Below, one piece after another: positions 17,829 through 26,245 of a stretch of DNA of 64,000 bases. The position numbers and the translations under genes are program-made. Location: NCBI GenBank assembly GCA_964585545.1, contig CAZPDT010000010.1, positions 58,410 through 122,409 of the forward strand, given 5' to 3'. The notes below the pieces were generated by a model that saw only the letters and a program-made list of their open reading frames with translations, did no database searches and had not been told where the DNA came from. The first letter of the stretch is position 1. The number at the start of each line of letters is the position of its first letter. The DNA is from Brumimicrobium sp964585545. GTDB taxonomy: Bacteria; Bacteroidota; Bacteroidia; Flavobacteriales_D; Crocinitomicaceae.

Positions 17829-17873
17829 TAAAAAGCAAAAAGGACGCAATCAAATGATTCAACGTCCTTTTAA
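17829..17873 (-). terminator. Terminator after the MORN-type gene
   Basis: On the minus strand AAAAGGACG pairs with CGTCCTTTT around a 16-base loop, followed by TTTTTGCTTTTT. It lies about 20 bases after the stop codon of the upstream gene. Confidence 0.85.
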
Positions 17874-17892
17874 TATTAATAAAGATTAGCTT

Positions 17893-18774
17893 CTACTGAA
17901 GTTGTCCATCAGAATGATATTTACCTTTCTTATAAATCTCAACTTTCTCTAGTAAACCGTCATTGTCGTATATATAGATGCGTCCATCCCACAATTTACC
18001 TTTCTTGAAATATCCATCCATCCACAAATCTTTGTTCTTATTAAAAACTTTATTGTATCCGTCAGGTTCAAAGTTTTTATCTGTATCCTTTGGTTTAGGT
18101 GGAAGTTTTGCATTTGGATTGCCTGCCTTTTTAACGACAACTTTCTCCTTTACCCGAGGGATTTCCCCTGAAGTTTTTTGAACTTTACCATCAGCACTGT
18201 ATACAATTCTTTCTTTTACATCTCCGTTCGGCCAATACCTGACTGCTTCTCCTTTTGGCACACCATTTTCAGCATGGTATACAAACTGAGGGTTGCCATT
18301 GTCGTAATAATATTTTATTTCTCCTGTTTCTCCTCCTTTCAAATTGTGATTGCCTTCATAAACTAATACACCATCCTCGTTGTATCGTTTCAGTGAATCG
18401 ACATAGAACCGTTTATTAAACGTTCCTTCAGCTTTAACTTTTCCATTGGGATAATACTTTACAAAATCCCCATCAGGACGATTGTTTACATAAGTTCCTT
18501 TGGTCTTAGGAGTTTTCCCGTCGTTATAATAAAGTACCCAAACTCCGTTCTTACGGTCATTCAAAAATGGACCTTCTGAAATTTTTCCACTATCAGGATA
18601 ACCCTTTTCAGGTTGATCTTTCCCATAAAAAACCCATTTTCCTTGTTTTCTGCCTTGATCGTCTTTTTTATTAATGCCCTGGTCGCCCTGATTACCACTC
18701 AATGGGAAAACAGCAGCATAAGAAAAACCACTTGCCAGCATTAAGAATAGAGAAAAAATATAGTTCTTCATCAC
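17893..18774 (-). CDS. Exported MORN-variant repeat protein (YwqK-like)
   Basis: 293 residues with an N-terminal signal peptide (FSLFLMLASGFSYA). It carries a chain of repeats of the form NGKVKAEGTF, DGVLVYEG, NGNPQFVYH and NGDVKERIVY spaced by about 22-25 residues. This is the MORN_2/YwqK repeat often annotated as toxin-antitoxin antitoxin, a label with little support in Bacteroidota. The mature protein is lysine-rich and should be periplasmic or surface-exposed. It is a single-gene unit with its own terminator. No toxin-like neighbour is seen, so a toxin-antitoxin role is unlikely. Confidence 0.75.
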   Translation of the reverse strand: MMKNYIFSLFLMLASGFSYAAVFPLSGNQGDQGINKKDDQGRKQGKWVFYGKDQPEKGYPDSGKISEGPFLNDRKNGVWVLYYNDGKTPKTKGTYVNNRPDGDFVKYYPNGKVKAEGTFNKRFYVDSLKRYNEDGVLVYEGNHNLKGGETGEIKYYYDNGNPQFVYHAENGVPKGEAVRYWPNGDVKERIVYSADGKVQKTSGEIPRVKEKVVVKKAGNPNAKLPPKPKDTDKNFEPDGYNKVFNKNKDLWMDGYFKKGKLWDGRIYIYDNDGLLEKVEIYKKGKYHSDGQLQ

Positions 18775-19158
18775 AAATTAGTTTTACAGTATAGTTATAG
18801 TAGTGTCTAAAATCAATTTTTCAATGTAATTCTAGATAACACTACTACAATATATGCAAATTTTCAGAAAAAATAAAACCTTAACCAAAATTTTTAGACC
18901 AATGGGGTAAAAATATAGACGAGCAGATCCTTTTTTAAATATTTTATATAAAATTTCTTAATTTTTGTCAAATGAACAGCAGGGAGAATCTTTCAAATTT
19001 AAAGATGAGACCTTATTTTTTTAATAACGTAAATCACTTATAACCAACTAATTGCATTTCACTTCATTTTGTTCATAAAAATGAAGTGAAATCAAGGCTT
19101 TATAATTAAGTCAATAAGATAAAATAAAACTGGTTAGATTGATTCTTTTGGGTCTTTT
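18775..19158. other. Intergenic region with two inverted repeats
   Basis: No gene is visible in this AT-rich stretch. It holds TAGTAGTGT (18798-18806) mirrored by ACACTACTA (18839-18847), upstream of the MORN-type gene, and a 15-bp perfect inverted repeat at 19056-19092 near the 3' end of the threonine dehydrogenase gene. Confidence 0.5.
19056..19092. repeat. 15-bp perfect inverted repeat, hairpin without T-tract
   Basis: ATTTCACTTCATTTT at 19056-19070 is exactly complementary to 19078-19092, leaving a seven-base loop. It lies 67 bases beyond the stop of the minus-strand threonine dehydrogenase gene and probably ends or stabilises that transcript, although no clear T run follows on either strand. 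Confidence 0.75.
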
Positions 19159-20115
19159 CTACTTCTCAAAATAGTTGTCTGGTTGAACTTTATTCAACAT
19201 AATATCCACCAATTTTTCCAAACCTATTCTGTGCTCCCACCCCCAATCAGCATGAGCCTTTTCATCATTTATTGAAGAAGGCCAAGAAGCAGCAATTTCT
19301 TGTCTGTAATCTGGGGCATAATTGATTGTAAACCTAGGGATATGTTTTTTGATTTCAGTAGCCAATTCAGCAGGCGTAAAACTAATTCCTCCTAAATTAT
19401 ATGAATTGCGAATTTTCACGTTGTCTATGGGGGCTTCCATTAACTCAATAGTAGCGCGAATAGCATCATCCATAAACATCATAGGAAGCGCAGTATCCTT
19501 GTCTAAAAACGATGTATATGTCCCGTATCGTTTGGCATGATAGAAAATATCTACTGCATAATCTGTAGTTCCTCCACCGGGGAGACTTTTATAGGAAATC
19601 AACCCTGGATAACGAATACTTCTAACATCTACCCCATACTTAGCATAAAAGTAAGCACACCATTGCTGACCGGCCTGCTTAGAGATTCCATACACTGTAC
19701 TGGGCTCCATAACTGTTTCTTGAGGGGTGTTGCATTTTGGAGTAGTTGGACCAAACACAGCAATTGAACTGGGCCAAAAAACTTTTTTAATTACACCTTG
19801 TTTGGCGAGGTTTAAAACATTAAACAAACCGTCCATATTAAGTTTCCAAGCAAACATTGGTCGTTCTTCAGCTGTTGCAGAAAGCAAAGCAGCCAGAAGA
19901 TAGACTTCTGTAATTTTATTTTCTTTTACAATTGACGATAATCTTTCGTTGTCTAGAATATCTAACGTATAATAATTGCAATTTTTTAAAGCAACGGGCG
20001 CATGCTCTTTTATATCTGCAGCAAATACTGCTTCCTTTCCAAATTTATCTTCCAATGAGAGTACCAATTCTGTCCCAATTTGTCCCCCAGCTCCAATGAT
20101 TAAAATATTCTTCAT
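19159..20115 (-). CDS. SDR-type L-threonine 3-dehydrogenase / NAD-dependent epimerase
   Basis: 318 residues from the ATG at 20115, which begins MKNILIIGAGGQIGTEL with the Rossmann dinucleotide motif at the N-terminus; the longer frame adds only three residues. The catalytic Tyr-Lys pair is in STVYGISKQAG near residue 145. Features such as AALLSATAEERP and the LPGGGTTDYAVDIFYHA segment are characteristic of the short-chain-type L-threonine dehydrogenases, which oxidise threonine to 2-amino-3-ketobutyrate with NAD+. A partner 2-amino-3-ketobutyrate ligase is not in the window. Confidence 0.85.
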   Translation of the reverse strand: MKNILIIGAGGQIGTELVLSLEDKFGKEAVFAADIKEHAPVALKNCNYYTLDILDNERLSSIVKENKITEVYLLAALLSATAEERPMFAWKLNMDGLFNVLNLAKQGVIKKVFWPSSIAVFGPTTPKCNTPQETVMEPSTVYGISKQAGQQWCAYFYAKYGVDVRSIRYPGLISYKSLPGGGTTDYAVDIFYHAKRYGTYTSFLDKDTALPMMFMDDAIRATIELMEAPIDNVKIRNSYNLGGISFTPAELATEIKKHIPRFTINYAPDYRQEIAASWPSSINDEKAHADWGWEHRIGLEKLVDIMLNKVQPDNYFEK

Positions 20116-20224
20116 ACACAACAATAATTATCGTTGCGAATATAAGGACTTGTTGGGATTTATAATTTAAGAATAAAGGAATTTTTCGATAACCTCTACA
20201 TTTTTTTATGCCAATTCTATTTTA

Positions 20225-20232
20225 TATATTTG
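20225..20232 (+). promoter_or_regulatory. Minus-7 promoter element upstream of hmgA
   Basis: TATATTTG, an exact TAnnTTTG match, 162 bases before the hmgA ATG and 14 bases before a 21-codon reading frame. It could drive the hmgA-hppD transcript with a long leader. Confidence 0.4.
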
Positions 20233-20246
20233 TACAGATATAAGAT

Positions 20247-20312
20247 ATGTGTTATGAATGGATTTGGACAAATAAATCTAAAGAAAAAATTATTGTTAAA
20301 ACGCAATCCTGA
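20247..20312 (+). CDS. Possible 21-residue leader ORF before hmgA
   Basis: ATG to TGA, encoding MCYEWIWTNK followed by a lysine-rich end. It sits between a minus-7 box and the hmgA start 82 bases away. It has two Trp and one Tyr in its first seven residues. There is no attenuator-type hairpin that I can point to, so this may be chance. Confidence 0.15.
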   Translation: MCYEWIWTNKSKEKIIVKTQS

Positions 20313-20394
20313 ATGACGTAGTAATAATTGCTTTATTGCTCATCTTAATCCCCAATTAGTTATTTACATTTATATTTACATTTAAAAATAAAAT

Positions 20395-21552
20395 ATGCCT
20401 TTTTATCATAAACTTGGAAAAATTCCCCCTAAACGCCATACTCAGTTCAGAAAAGAAAATGGAGATCTGTATTATGAAGAATTATTCTGTACGGCTGGCT
20501 TTGCTGGTATGTATACCAATATGTATCACGTTCATCGTCCTACAATGGTTAAATCCTATGGAAAGCGCTACTCTGTGGCACCAAAAATTGTTGACCCTAA
20601 CAATGTAAAACCCTTCCGTCTCGATGGATTTAATGTACCCAAAGAAAAAGATTTTTTAACCTCTAGGAAAATTGTTTTTGCCAATGACAGGACTTATGTG
20701 ATTCTCGCAGCACCTGCAAGTAAAACCATGGATTACTTTTACAAAAACACCGAAGCAGATGAATTGGTTTTCATTCATAAAGGAAGTGGTAAGTTAAGAA
20801 CATTTCTGGGCAATATTGACTTTAAATATGGTGACTATTTGGTGATTCCACGGGGCACTATCTATAAAATAGAGTTTGACACAGAAGACAATCGTTTATT
20901 AATGGTCGAATCTAAAGATCCGTTTTTTACACCCGACAGGTACCGCAATAACTTTGGTCAATTGCTGGAACATTCTCCTTTTTGTGAACGTGATTTTCGC
21001 ACTCCAAATGAATTGGAAACACACGATGAAAAAGGGAGTTTTTTAATGAAAACAAAGAAAAACGACGAAATTATAGATGTAGAATTTGCTGCACATCCAT
21101 TTGATGTAGTGGGTTATGATGGATACAATTTTCCCTACGCCTTTTCTATCCATGATTTTGAACCAATAACTGGACGTATTCACATGCCACCACCAATTCA
21201 TCAAACATTTGAAACGGCTTCTTCCGTGATTTGTTCATTTGTTCCTCGACTGTTCGACTACCATCCAAAGGCCATTCCCGCACCCTACAACCATTCAAAT
21301 ATCGACTCTGATGAATTGTTGTATTATGTAGATGGTAAATTCATGTCGCGCCCTGAAGTTAAAGTGGGTGATATTACACTGCATCCAGCAGGGTTTACAC
21401 ATGGCCCGCAGCCGGGCGCAGCAGAAGCAAGTATTGGAAAAAAAGGAACTGAAGAACTCGCCGTGATGGTTGATACTTTTAGTCCTTTAAAGGTAACTGA
21501 AGAAACGATGAAACTTGCCGATGAAGATTATTATAAATCATGGTTGGATTAA
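20395..21552 (+). CDS. hmgA: Homogentisate 1,2-dioxygenase
   Basis: 385 residues of the cupin-fold homogentisate dioxygenase family. Recognisable stretches are FCTAGFAGMYTNMYHVHRPT, the cupin segment DELVFIHKGSGKLRT with YGDYLVIPRGT, and the iron-ligand region HMPPPIHQTFE, followed by THGPQPG. It opens the ring of homogentisate to maleylacetoacetate in tyrosine and phenylalanine breakdown. It is shorter than the human form (about 445), as is usual for this bacterial subgroup. hppD follows after 49 bases, making the two consecutive enzymes an operon closed by a terminator. The next enzymes (maleylacetoacetate isomerase, fumarylacetoacetase) are not in the window. Confidence 0.93.
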   Translation: MPFYHKLGKIPPKRHTQFRKENGDLYYEELFCTAGFAGMYTNMYHVHRPTMVKSYGKRYSVAPKIVDPNNVKPFRLDGFNVPKEKDFLTSRKIVFANDRTYVILAAPASKTMDYFYKNTEADELVFIHKGSGKLRTFLGNIDFKYGDYLVIPRGTIYKIEFDTEDNRLLMVESKDPFFTPDRYRNNFGQLLEHSPFCERDFRTPNELETHDEKGSFLMKTKKNDEIIDVEFAAHPFDVVGYDGYNFPYAFSIHDFEPITGRIHMPPPIHQTFETASSVICSFVPRLFDYHPKAIPAPYNHSNIDSDELLYYVDGKFMSRPEVKVGDITLHPAGFTHGPQPGAAEASIGKKGTEELAVMVDTFSPLKVTEETMKLADEDYYKSWLD

Positions 21553-21601
21553 ACCATTTAATAAAAATATAATTTTATAACGTATAACAAAGTAAAAGAT
21601 T

Positions 21602-22762
21602 ATGACGACAAAAGTAAAAAATGCAGGAGACACGCTAGAAAAGTTCTACGAAGGAGCAAAAGACTTTCTCCCTATCTTAGGCACTGATTATATCGAGTTT
21701 TATGTGGGAAATGCCAAACAGGCAGCTCATTTTTATAAAACAGCTTTCGGTTTTCAGACGCACGCTTATGCTGGCTTAGAGACAGGTGTAAGGGATCGAA
21801 CCTCGTATGTTCTCGTACAAGATAAAATTCGTCTTGTATTAACTACAGCATTGAATAGCGAATCTGCTATTGGAACACATGTGAAAAAACATGGTGATGG
21901 TGTTAAAGTGTTGGCACTATGGGTTGAAGACGCCAAAAAATCGTATGAAGAAACCATAAAAAGAGGGGCAAAATCCTTTATGGAACCCAAAGTTGAAAAA
22001 GATGAACACGGTGAGGTGGTTCGTGCAGGTATTTATACCTATGGTGAGACAGTTCACATGTTTGTTGAACGAAAAAATTATAACGGTGCTTTTCTCCCTG
22101 GATACAAAGAAATAAAATCTGATTATAATCCATCTTCCACTGGTCTAAAGTACATTGATCATTGTGTAGGTAATGTTGGTTGGAATCAAATGAATGTTTG
22201 GGTAAAATGGTACGAGGATGTAATGGGGTTTGTAAACTTCCTTTCCTTTGACGACAAGCAGATTACTACAGAATATTCTGCCCTAATGTCAAAAGTTATG
22301 GCCAACGGCAACGGACGTATTAAATTCCCTATTAATGAACCTGCAAAAGGAAAGAAAAAATCACAAATTGAGGAGTATATAGATTTTTATGAAGGTGCAG
22401 GAGTACAACATATGGCTTTAGCAACAGACGACATTATAAAAACTGTAGCCGATTTAAGAAGTCGTGGGGTAGAATTCCTTTCTGCACCACCACAATCGTA
22501 TTATGATATGGCTCCTGATCGATTGGCGGAGTTTGACCACAAACTTCAAGAGGATATAAAAAAGTTACAAGAATTAGGCATCATGATTGACGCAGATGAC
22601 GAAGGTTATTTGTTACAAATATTTACAAAGCCGTTACAAGACCGACCAACATTGTTCTTTGAAATTATCCAAAGAATGGGAGCAAAAGGATTTGGTGCTG
22701 GTAATTTCAAAGCACTCTTTGAATCCATTGAACGGGAACAAGAATTAAGAGGAAATTTATAA
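21602..22762 (+). CDS. hppD: 4-hydroxyphenylpyruvate dioxygenase
   Basis: 386 residues with two VOC-type domains. The first contains GTDYIEFYVGNAKQAAHFY; the second contains the iron ligands in IDHCVGNV and GVQHMALATDDI, and the C-terminal FFEIIQRMGAKGFGAGNFKALF with the third ligand Glu is strongly conserved. The enzyme converts 4-hydroxyphenylpyruvate to homogentisate, the step before HmgA encoded just upstream. A clear terminator follows the stop. No frame damage is seen. Confidence 0.96.
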   Translation: MTTKVKNAGDTLEKFYEGAKDFLPILGTDYIEFYVGNAKQAAHFYKTAFGFQTHAYAGLETGVRDRTSYVLVQDKIRLVLTTALNSESAIGTHVKKHGDGVKVLALWVEDAKKSYEETIKRGAKSFMEPKVEKDEHGEVVRAGIYTYGETVHMFVERKNYNGAFLPGYKEIKSDYNPSSTGLKYIDHCVGNVGWNQMNVWVKWYEDVMGFVNFLSFDDKQITTEYSALMSKVMANGNGRIKFPINEPAKGKKKSQIEEYIDFYEGAGVQHMALATDDIIKTVADLRSRGVEFLSAPPQSYYDMAPDRLAEFDHKLQEDIKKLQELGIMIDADDEGYLLQIFTKPLQDRPTLFFEIIQRMGAKGFGAGNFKALFESIEREQELRGNL

Positions 22763-22786
22763 TTTAAACTTTTAATTAATTTTATG

Positions 22787-22825
22787 AACACCTTCTTTCA
22801 GAATACGAAAGAAGGTGTTATTTTT
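22787..22825 (+). terminator. Terminator after hmgA-hppD
   Basis: AACACCTTCTTTC pairs perfectly with GAAAGAAGGTGTT around a seven-base loop, then ATTTTT follows. It begins 24 bases after the hppD stop. Confidence 0.92.
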
Positions 22826-22844
22826 GATAAAAATTAAAAACTGT

Positions 22845-23606
22845 ATGAGTCAATTCAATACACTTCAGTCAATTACATCAAGGTTAAAGGCGTTGGGAGA
22901 TCAACTTTCTTCTTCTAAGCTCTCCCAAGAAGAGCTCGAAGAGTTAGAAACCCTTTCTAGAAAACTCTACGAAATAAGCGTGATTTTAAATTATAAAGCC
23001 AAAGAAGAAGTTTTTAAAACCAATGCTTCTAATAAAAAGAAAACATCTGAAAGCCTTCATAAAGAAACCGAGAAGACAGAAACTAAACAGGAAAAAAAGG
23101 AGGAATCCCCCGTTGCTAAAAAAAGAGAAGGAGTGCCCCCTCCTGGATTGGTTGAATTTGATTTTTCAGGAACGCCTGACGTTACAGAAGATAAACCCTC
23201 CACACCAGATTCAGAGGTTTCTACCGCTAAACCCCAAGAGCCTGAAGATAAGGAAAAGATCAAAGAAGCCGAACAAGATACCGCCATTCCAGAACAAGAG
23301 GAACATTCTTTTTACCAACACTTTACAGGCGTATACAGAGAAACCCTCAAAGATAAAATAAGCAACGCTAAAGTTGATTCCATTAAAAATGCTATTGGAT
23401 TGAATGAGAAGTTGCAATTCATTGGGGAATTATTTGAAGGGAATTCCGAATTGTTCAACCAAACTATCGAAGAATTGGATCGACTGGAAAATAACGAATT
23501 GGCTTTAAAAAAATTGAGTCAAATTGCTGCAGAAAAAAGATGGGACAAAGAAGCGGAGTTGGTCGGTCAATTTGCGAACATTGTGAATAGAAAATATGTT
23601 GAATAA
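22845..23606 (+). CDS. Conserved Bacteroidota protein of unknown function
   Basis: 253 residues from the ATG at 22845; the longer frame would start inside the hppD terminator and is rejected. Three parts are visible: an N-terminal helical region (1-55, leucine-rich, possibly coiled coil), a central low-complexity region rich in Lys, Glu and Pro (about 60-150), and a C-terminal helical domain (about 155-253) containing IGLNEKLQFIGELFEGNSEL and ending WDKEAELVGQFANIVNRKY. I recall similar C-terminal domains in other Bacteroidota hypothetical proteins, with no assigned function. It overlaps the M28 peptidase gene by 11 bases. Confidence 0.75.
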   Translation: MSQFNTLQSITSRLKALGDQLSSSKLSQEELEELETLSRKLYEISVILNYKAKEEVFKTNASNKKKTSESLHKETEKTETKQEKKEESPVAKKREGVPPPGLVEFDFSGTPDVTEDKPSTPDSEVSTAKPQEPEDKEKIKEAEQDTAIPEQEEHSFYQHFTGVYRETLKDKISNAKVDSIKNAIGLNEKLQFIGELFEGNSELFNQTIEELDRLENNELALKKLSQIAAEKRWDKEAELVGQFANIVNRKYVE

Positions 23607-24873
23607 AACAATAATATACATTGCTGCGCTTTTTTTATGTCTCCCCGCTTTTGGTCAAGAAAAAGAAGCCAGAGAAGTTGTGAAAACACTTTGTAGTGAT
23701 ACATTATACGGAAGAGGCTATGTTTTTGATGGGGTAAACAAAGCGGCTCAATACGTGAAAACGGAATTTGAAAAAGTAGGATTAAAGCCTTTTTTTGGAG
23801 ACACTTCTTACTTTCAGAGGTTTCGCTTTGATGTCAATACATTTCCAGGCAAAATGCAGGTTGAAGTCAATGGTAGAGAGCTCAAACCAGGCATTGATTA
23901 TTTGGCAGACAATCTATCAGGTTCATTTAAAGGACAACTCGAATTAATAAAAGTTGATACCAACACCTTATCGAAGACCCATCTTCTTCAGCCCATGATA
24001 AAAAAAGTGCGTAAAGGAAGAAAAGACGGCTTTTATATTGATTTAACAGGTGTAAAAGCACATGATGCCTATGGCTTAGTTCGTGAATTCAACAGTCTTG
24101 CGACACTTGGGGCTGTAGTCTATACAACTGATCAAAAATTTACATGGTCTGTAGCTCGCCAAAGAATGAAATATCCTATTCTTCATATTAAGACAGGGAA
24201 ATACAGCTTTGGAGATGACATCAAAATAAATATTGAATCTAAATTGATTAAAAACTTTCCCAATAAAAATGTTGTGGGTTTCCTTCCCGCAAAAGATAAA
24301 AATGCAAAGACAATTGTTTTCTCGGCACATTACGACCATTTAGGCGTTATGGGAACCTTTCCCGACACGACAATATTTCCGGGAGGAAACGACAATGCCA
24401 GCGGAACTTCAATGCTAATTTCTATGGCCAATTACTTTGTGAAAAATCCCAGCAATTACAACATGGTTTTTATTGCCTTTGCTGGTGAAGAAGCAGGACT
24501 CTTAGGTTCTAGATATTTTGTAGAGAATAAAACAATGGATCTGTCAAAAATAAAATTCCTTATCAATCTTGACATCATGGGAAGTGGAGAAGAAGGGATT
24601 ACAGCCGTTAATGGGAAAGTATTTAATAAGAAGTTTAAAAAATTACTAGAAATCAATGAAGAAAATGGTTATCTCAGTCAAGTGAAATCACGTGGTGAAG
24701 CCGCCAATAGTGACCATTATTTTTTCTACAAAGCGGGGGTGCCTTCATTTTTTATATACACGATGGGACCCAATAAAAATTATCATGATGTATACGATAC
24801 TTATGGAGACCTGTCTTTTGCTGCATACGACAATATCGTGAAGCTATTGGTGCACTTTGTTGCTGAACTTTAA
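23596..24873 (+). CDS. M28 family zinc aminopeptidase, exported
   Basis: 425 residues with a signal peptide (IIYIAALFLCLPAFGQ). The catalytic domain in the second half has the two-zinc ligand set: HYDHLG near residue 248, GGNDNASGTS near 265, AGEEAGLLGSRYF near 297, DIMG near 327 and SDHYFF near 374. It should cleave N-terminal residues from peptides in the periplasm or outside the cell. The N-terminal 180 residues hold an extra domain of the kind often seen in such peptidases. No T9SS sorting domain is seen at the C-terminus. The start overlaps the upstream gene by 11 bases, so translation is likely coupled. Confidence 0.9.
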   Translation: MLNKTIIYIAALFLCLPAFGQEKEAREVVKTLCSDTLYGRGYVFDGVNKAAQYVKTEFEKVGLKPFFGDTSYFQRFRFDVNTFPGKMQVEVNGRELKPGIDYLADNLSGSFKGQLELIKVDTNTLSKTHLLQPMIKKVRKGRKDGFYIDLTGVKAHDAYGLVREFNSLATLGAVVYTTDQKFTWSVARQRMKYPILHIKTGKYSFGDDIKINIESKLIKNFPNKNVVGFLPAKDKNAKTIVFSAHYDHLGVMGTFPDTTIFPGGNDNASGTSMLISMANYFVKNPSNYNMVFIAFAGEEAGLLGSRYFVENKTMDLSKIKFLINLDIMGSGEEGITAVNGKVFNKKFKKLLEINEENGYLSQVKSRGEAANSDHYFFYKAGVPSFFIYTMGPNKNYHDVYDTYGDLSFAAYDNIVKLLVHFVAEL

Positions 24874-24899
24874 CACAACACTTCTGAATAAAAACAAAA

Positions 24900-25340
24900 A
24901 TGCTCAATCCTTTTAGTGACGAATATTTTATGCGCAAAGCACTCGCCGAAGCCAGAAAAGCTTATGAGAAAGATGAAGTACCTGTTGGCGCAGTAATCGT
25001 AGCGGACAATACTATTATAGCTAAAGGCTACAACCGTACAGAACAACTTACAGATGTTACTGCTCATGCAGAAATGCAATGTATTACTTCGGCTGCGGAA
25101 TACTTGGGCGGGAAATACCTTAAAAAATGTACTTTATACGTCACTTTAGAACCGTGTGTCATGTGTGCTGGAGCCCTCCATTGGTCCCAAATAAGTAAAA
25201 TTGTTTTTGGGGCATACGACCCCAAAAGAGGGGCGATGAAGTACAACGGTATATTTCATTCTAAAACAAAAATTTCTGGGGGAGTTTTAGCAGAAGAATG
25301 TGGGGAATTGATACAAATTTTTTTTAAAGAAAAACGTTAA
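24900..25340 (+). CDS. tadA: tRNA adenosine(34) deaminase / nucleoside deaminase
   Basis: 146 residues. The zinc-deaminase motifs HAEMQCI (about residue 57) and PCVMCAGAL (about residue 85) are intact, and the ending with KRGAMKYNGIFHS resembles bacterial TadA. It makes inosine at position 34 of tRNA-Arg(ACG). A guanine deaminase assignment is less likely given the length and motif context. It lies 26 bases after the M28 gene on the same strand. Confidence 0.9.
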   Translation: MLNPFSDEYFMRKALAEARKAYEKDEVPVGAVIVADNTIIAKGYNRTEQLTDVTAHAEMQCITSAAEYLGGKYLKKCTLYVTLEPCVMCAGALHWSQISKIVFGAYDPKRGAMKYNGIFHSKTKISGGVLAEECGELIQIFFKEKR

Positions 25341-25351
25341 TTATAAAGAAA

Positions 25352-26245
25352 TTACCGGTTTCTGTATTCCTCTGCTTGTTGGCGGTCCCTCTCATTGGTT
25401 TCAACAGGTGGACAATCATCAGGATTTTTTCTGAACAGCCAAACAAACTTTAGTCTTAACATTACTGGATAATACTTACTTGAAAACCAATCAAATGCTG
25501 GCGTTCCACCATTCCATTCATAAATTCCCAGAACGGGAAGTTCAATACTAGGGATGAAGAAAAAGCCTTTATCGATACGTGGTTTGATACCAAGTCCTAA
25601 GGAATAATGCAAATTCACTGTTAGGTTTCCTTGAAATTTTTCATCTGTAGGGATATGAAAACCACTGTATGCTTGATTGCCGGGCATAATCATATAATCT
25701 CCATTGATGCCTATGGAGTTGTCTAAAAACAAGTAAGGCGTCATCTGAAATACATTATGAACAGCAAATCTACCATAGAGGTATCCGTTATAAAATTGGC
25801 CTTCCCCATCTAAATTTCCAATTAATGTATCTCTATCATCATATATTCTGGCAGATGATAGTTCGCGTCCACCATAGATTTTAAAACCTATACCCCAATC
25901 GTAATAATGAATAATTTTTCGGGGTCTTCTGGTGATGTGAACCATTCCAATTTCAGCAAACGCTCCAATTCTTCCTTTGGCTTCACGATTGTACCTAAAT
26001 AAAGTATCGGCTCCTTGAAATTCAGCTTCCTCCTGCCCTAGTTTTGTAAAAGTATAGGTTGGCCCAAGAGAGAACTGAATGCCTAGCCTTCTGTAATCTC
26101 CTGTAACCCATCGGTACAACGGCTTGCTTAAACGAGGATTGTTAAAATATTGTTTTTTCTTCTTCTTGGGTTTATACTGTGTTAATCCATTGGAAGTTAA
26201 TCCAAAAAGAAATACAACCAAAAAAAACAATCTTAATTTATTCAT
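25352..26245 (-). CDS. Putative outer-membrane beta-barrel protein, unknown
   Basis: 297 residues with a signal peptide (RLFFLVVFLFGLTSNGLTQ), a short lysine patch (KPKKKKKQ), and alternating hydrophobic strands with many aromatic residues, such as GIQFSLGPTYTFTK, AFAEIGMVHI and YGRFAVHNVFQMTPYLF. This is typical of a small Bacteroidota outer-membrane barrel, but I cannot name a family. It starts four bases inside the 3' end of the kynurenine monooxygenase gene (ATGA overlap), so the two are co-translated, an unexpected pairing. Confidence 0.6.
   Translation of the reverse strand: MNKLRLFFLVVFLFGLTSNGLTQYKPKKKKKQYFNNPRLSKPLYRWVTGDYRRLGIQFSLGPTYTFTKLGQEEAEFQGADTLFRYNREAKGRIGAFAEIGMVHITRRPRKIIHYYDWGIGFKIYGGRELSSARIYDDRDTLIGNLDGEGQFYNGYLYGRFAVHNVFQMTPYLFLDNSIGINGDYMIMPGNQAYSGFHIPTDEKFQGNLTVNLHYSLGLGIKPRIDKGFFFIPSIELPVLGIYEWNGGTPAFDWFSSKYYPVMLRLKFVWLFRKNPDDCPPVETNERDRQQAEEYRNR

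Noticed and set aside
17893..18774. Toxin-antitoxin system (YwqK-type antitoxin name)
   Set aside because: The protein is exported, has MORN-like repeats and has no toxin neighbour; the usual database label is misleading here.
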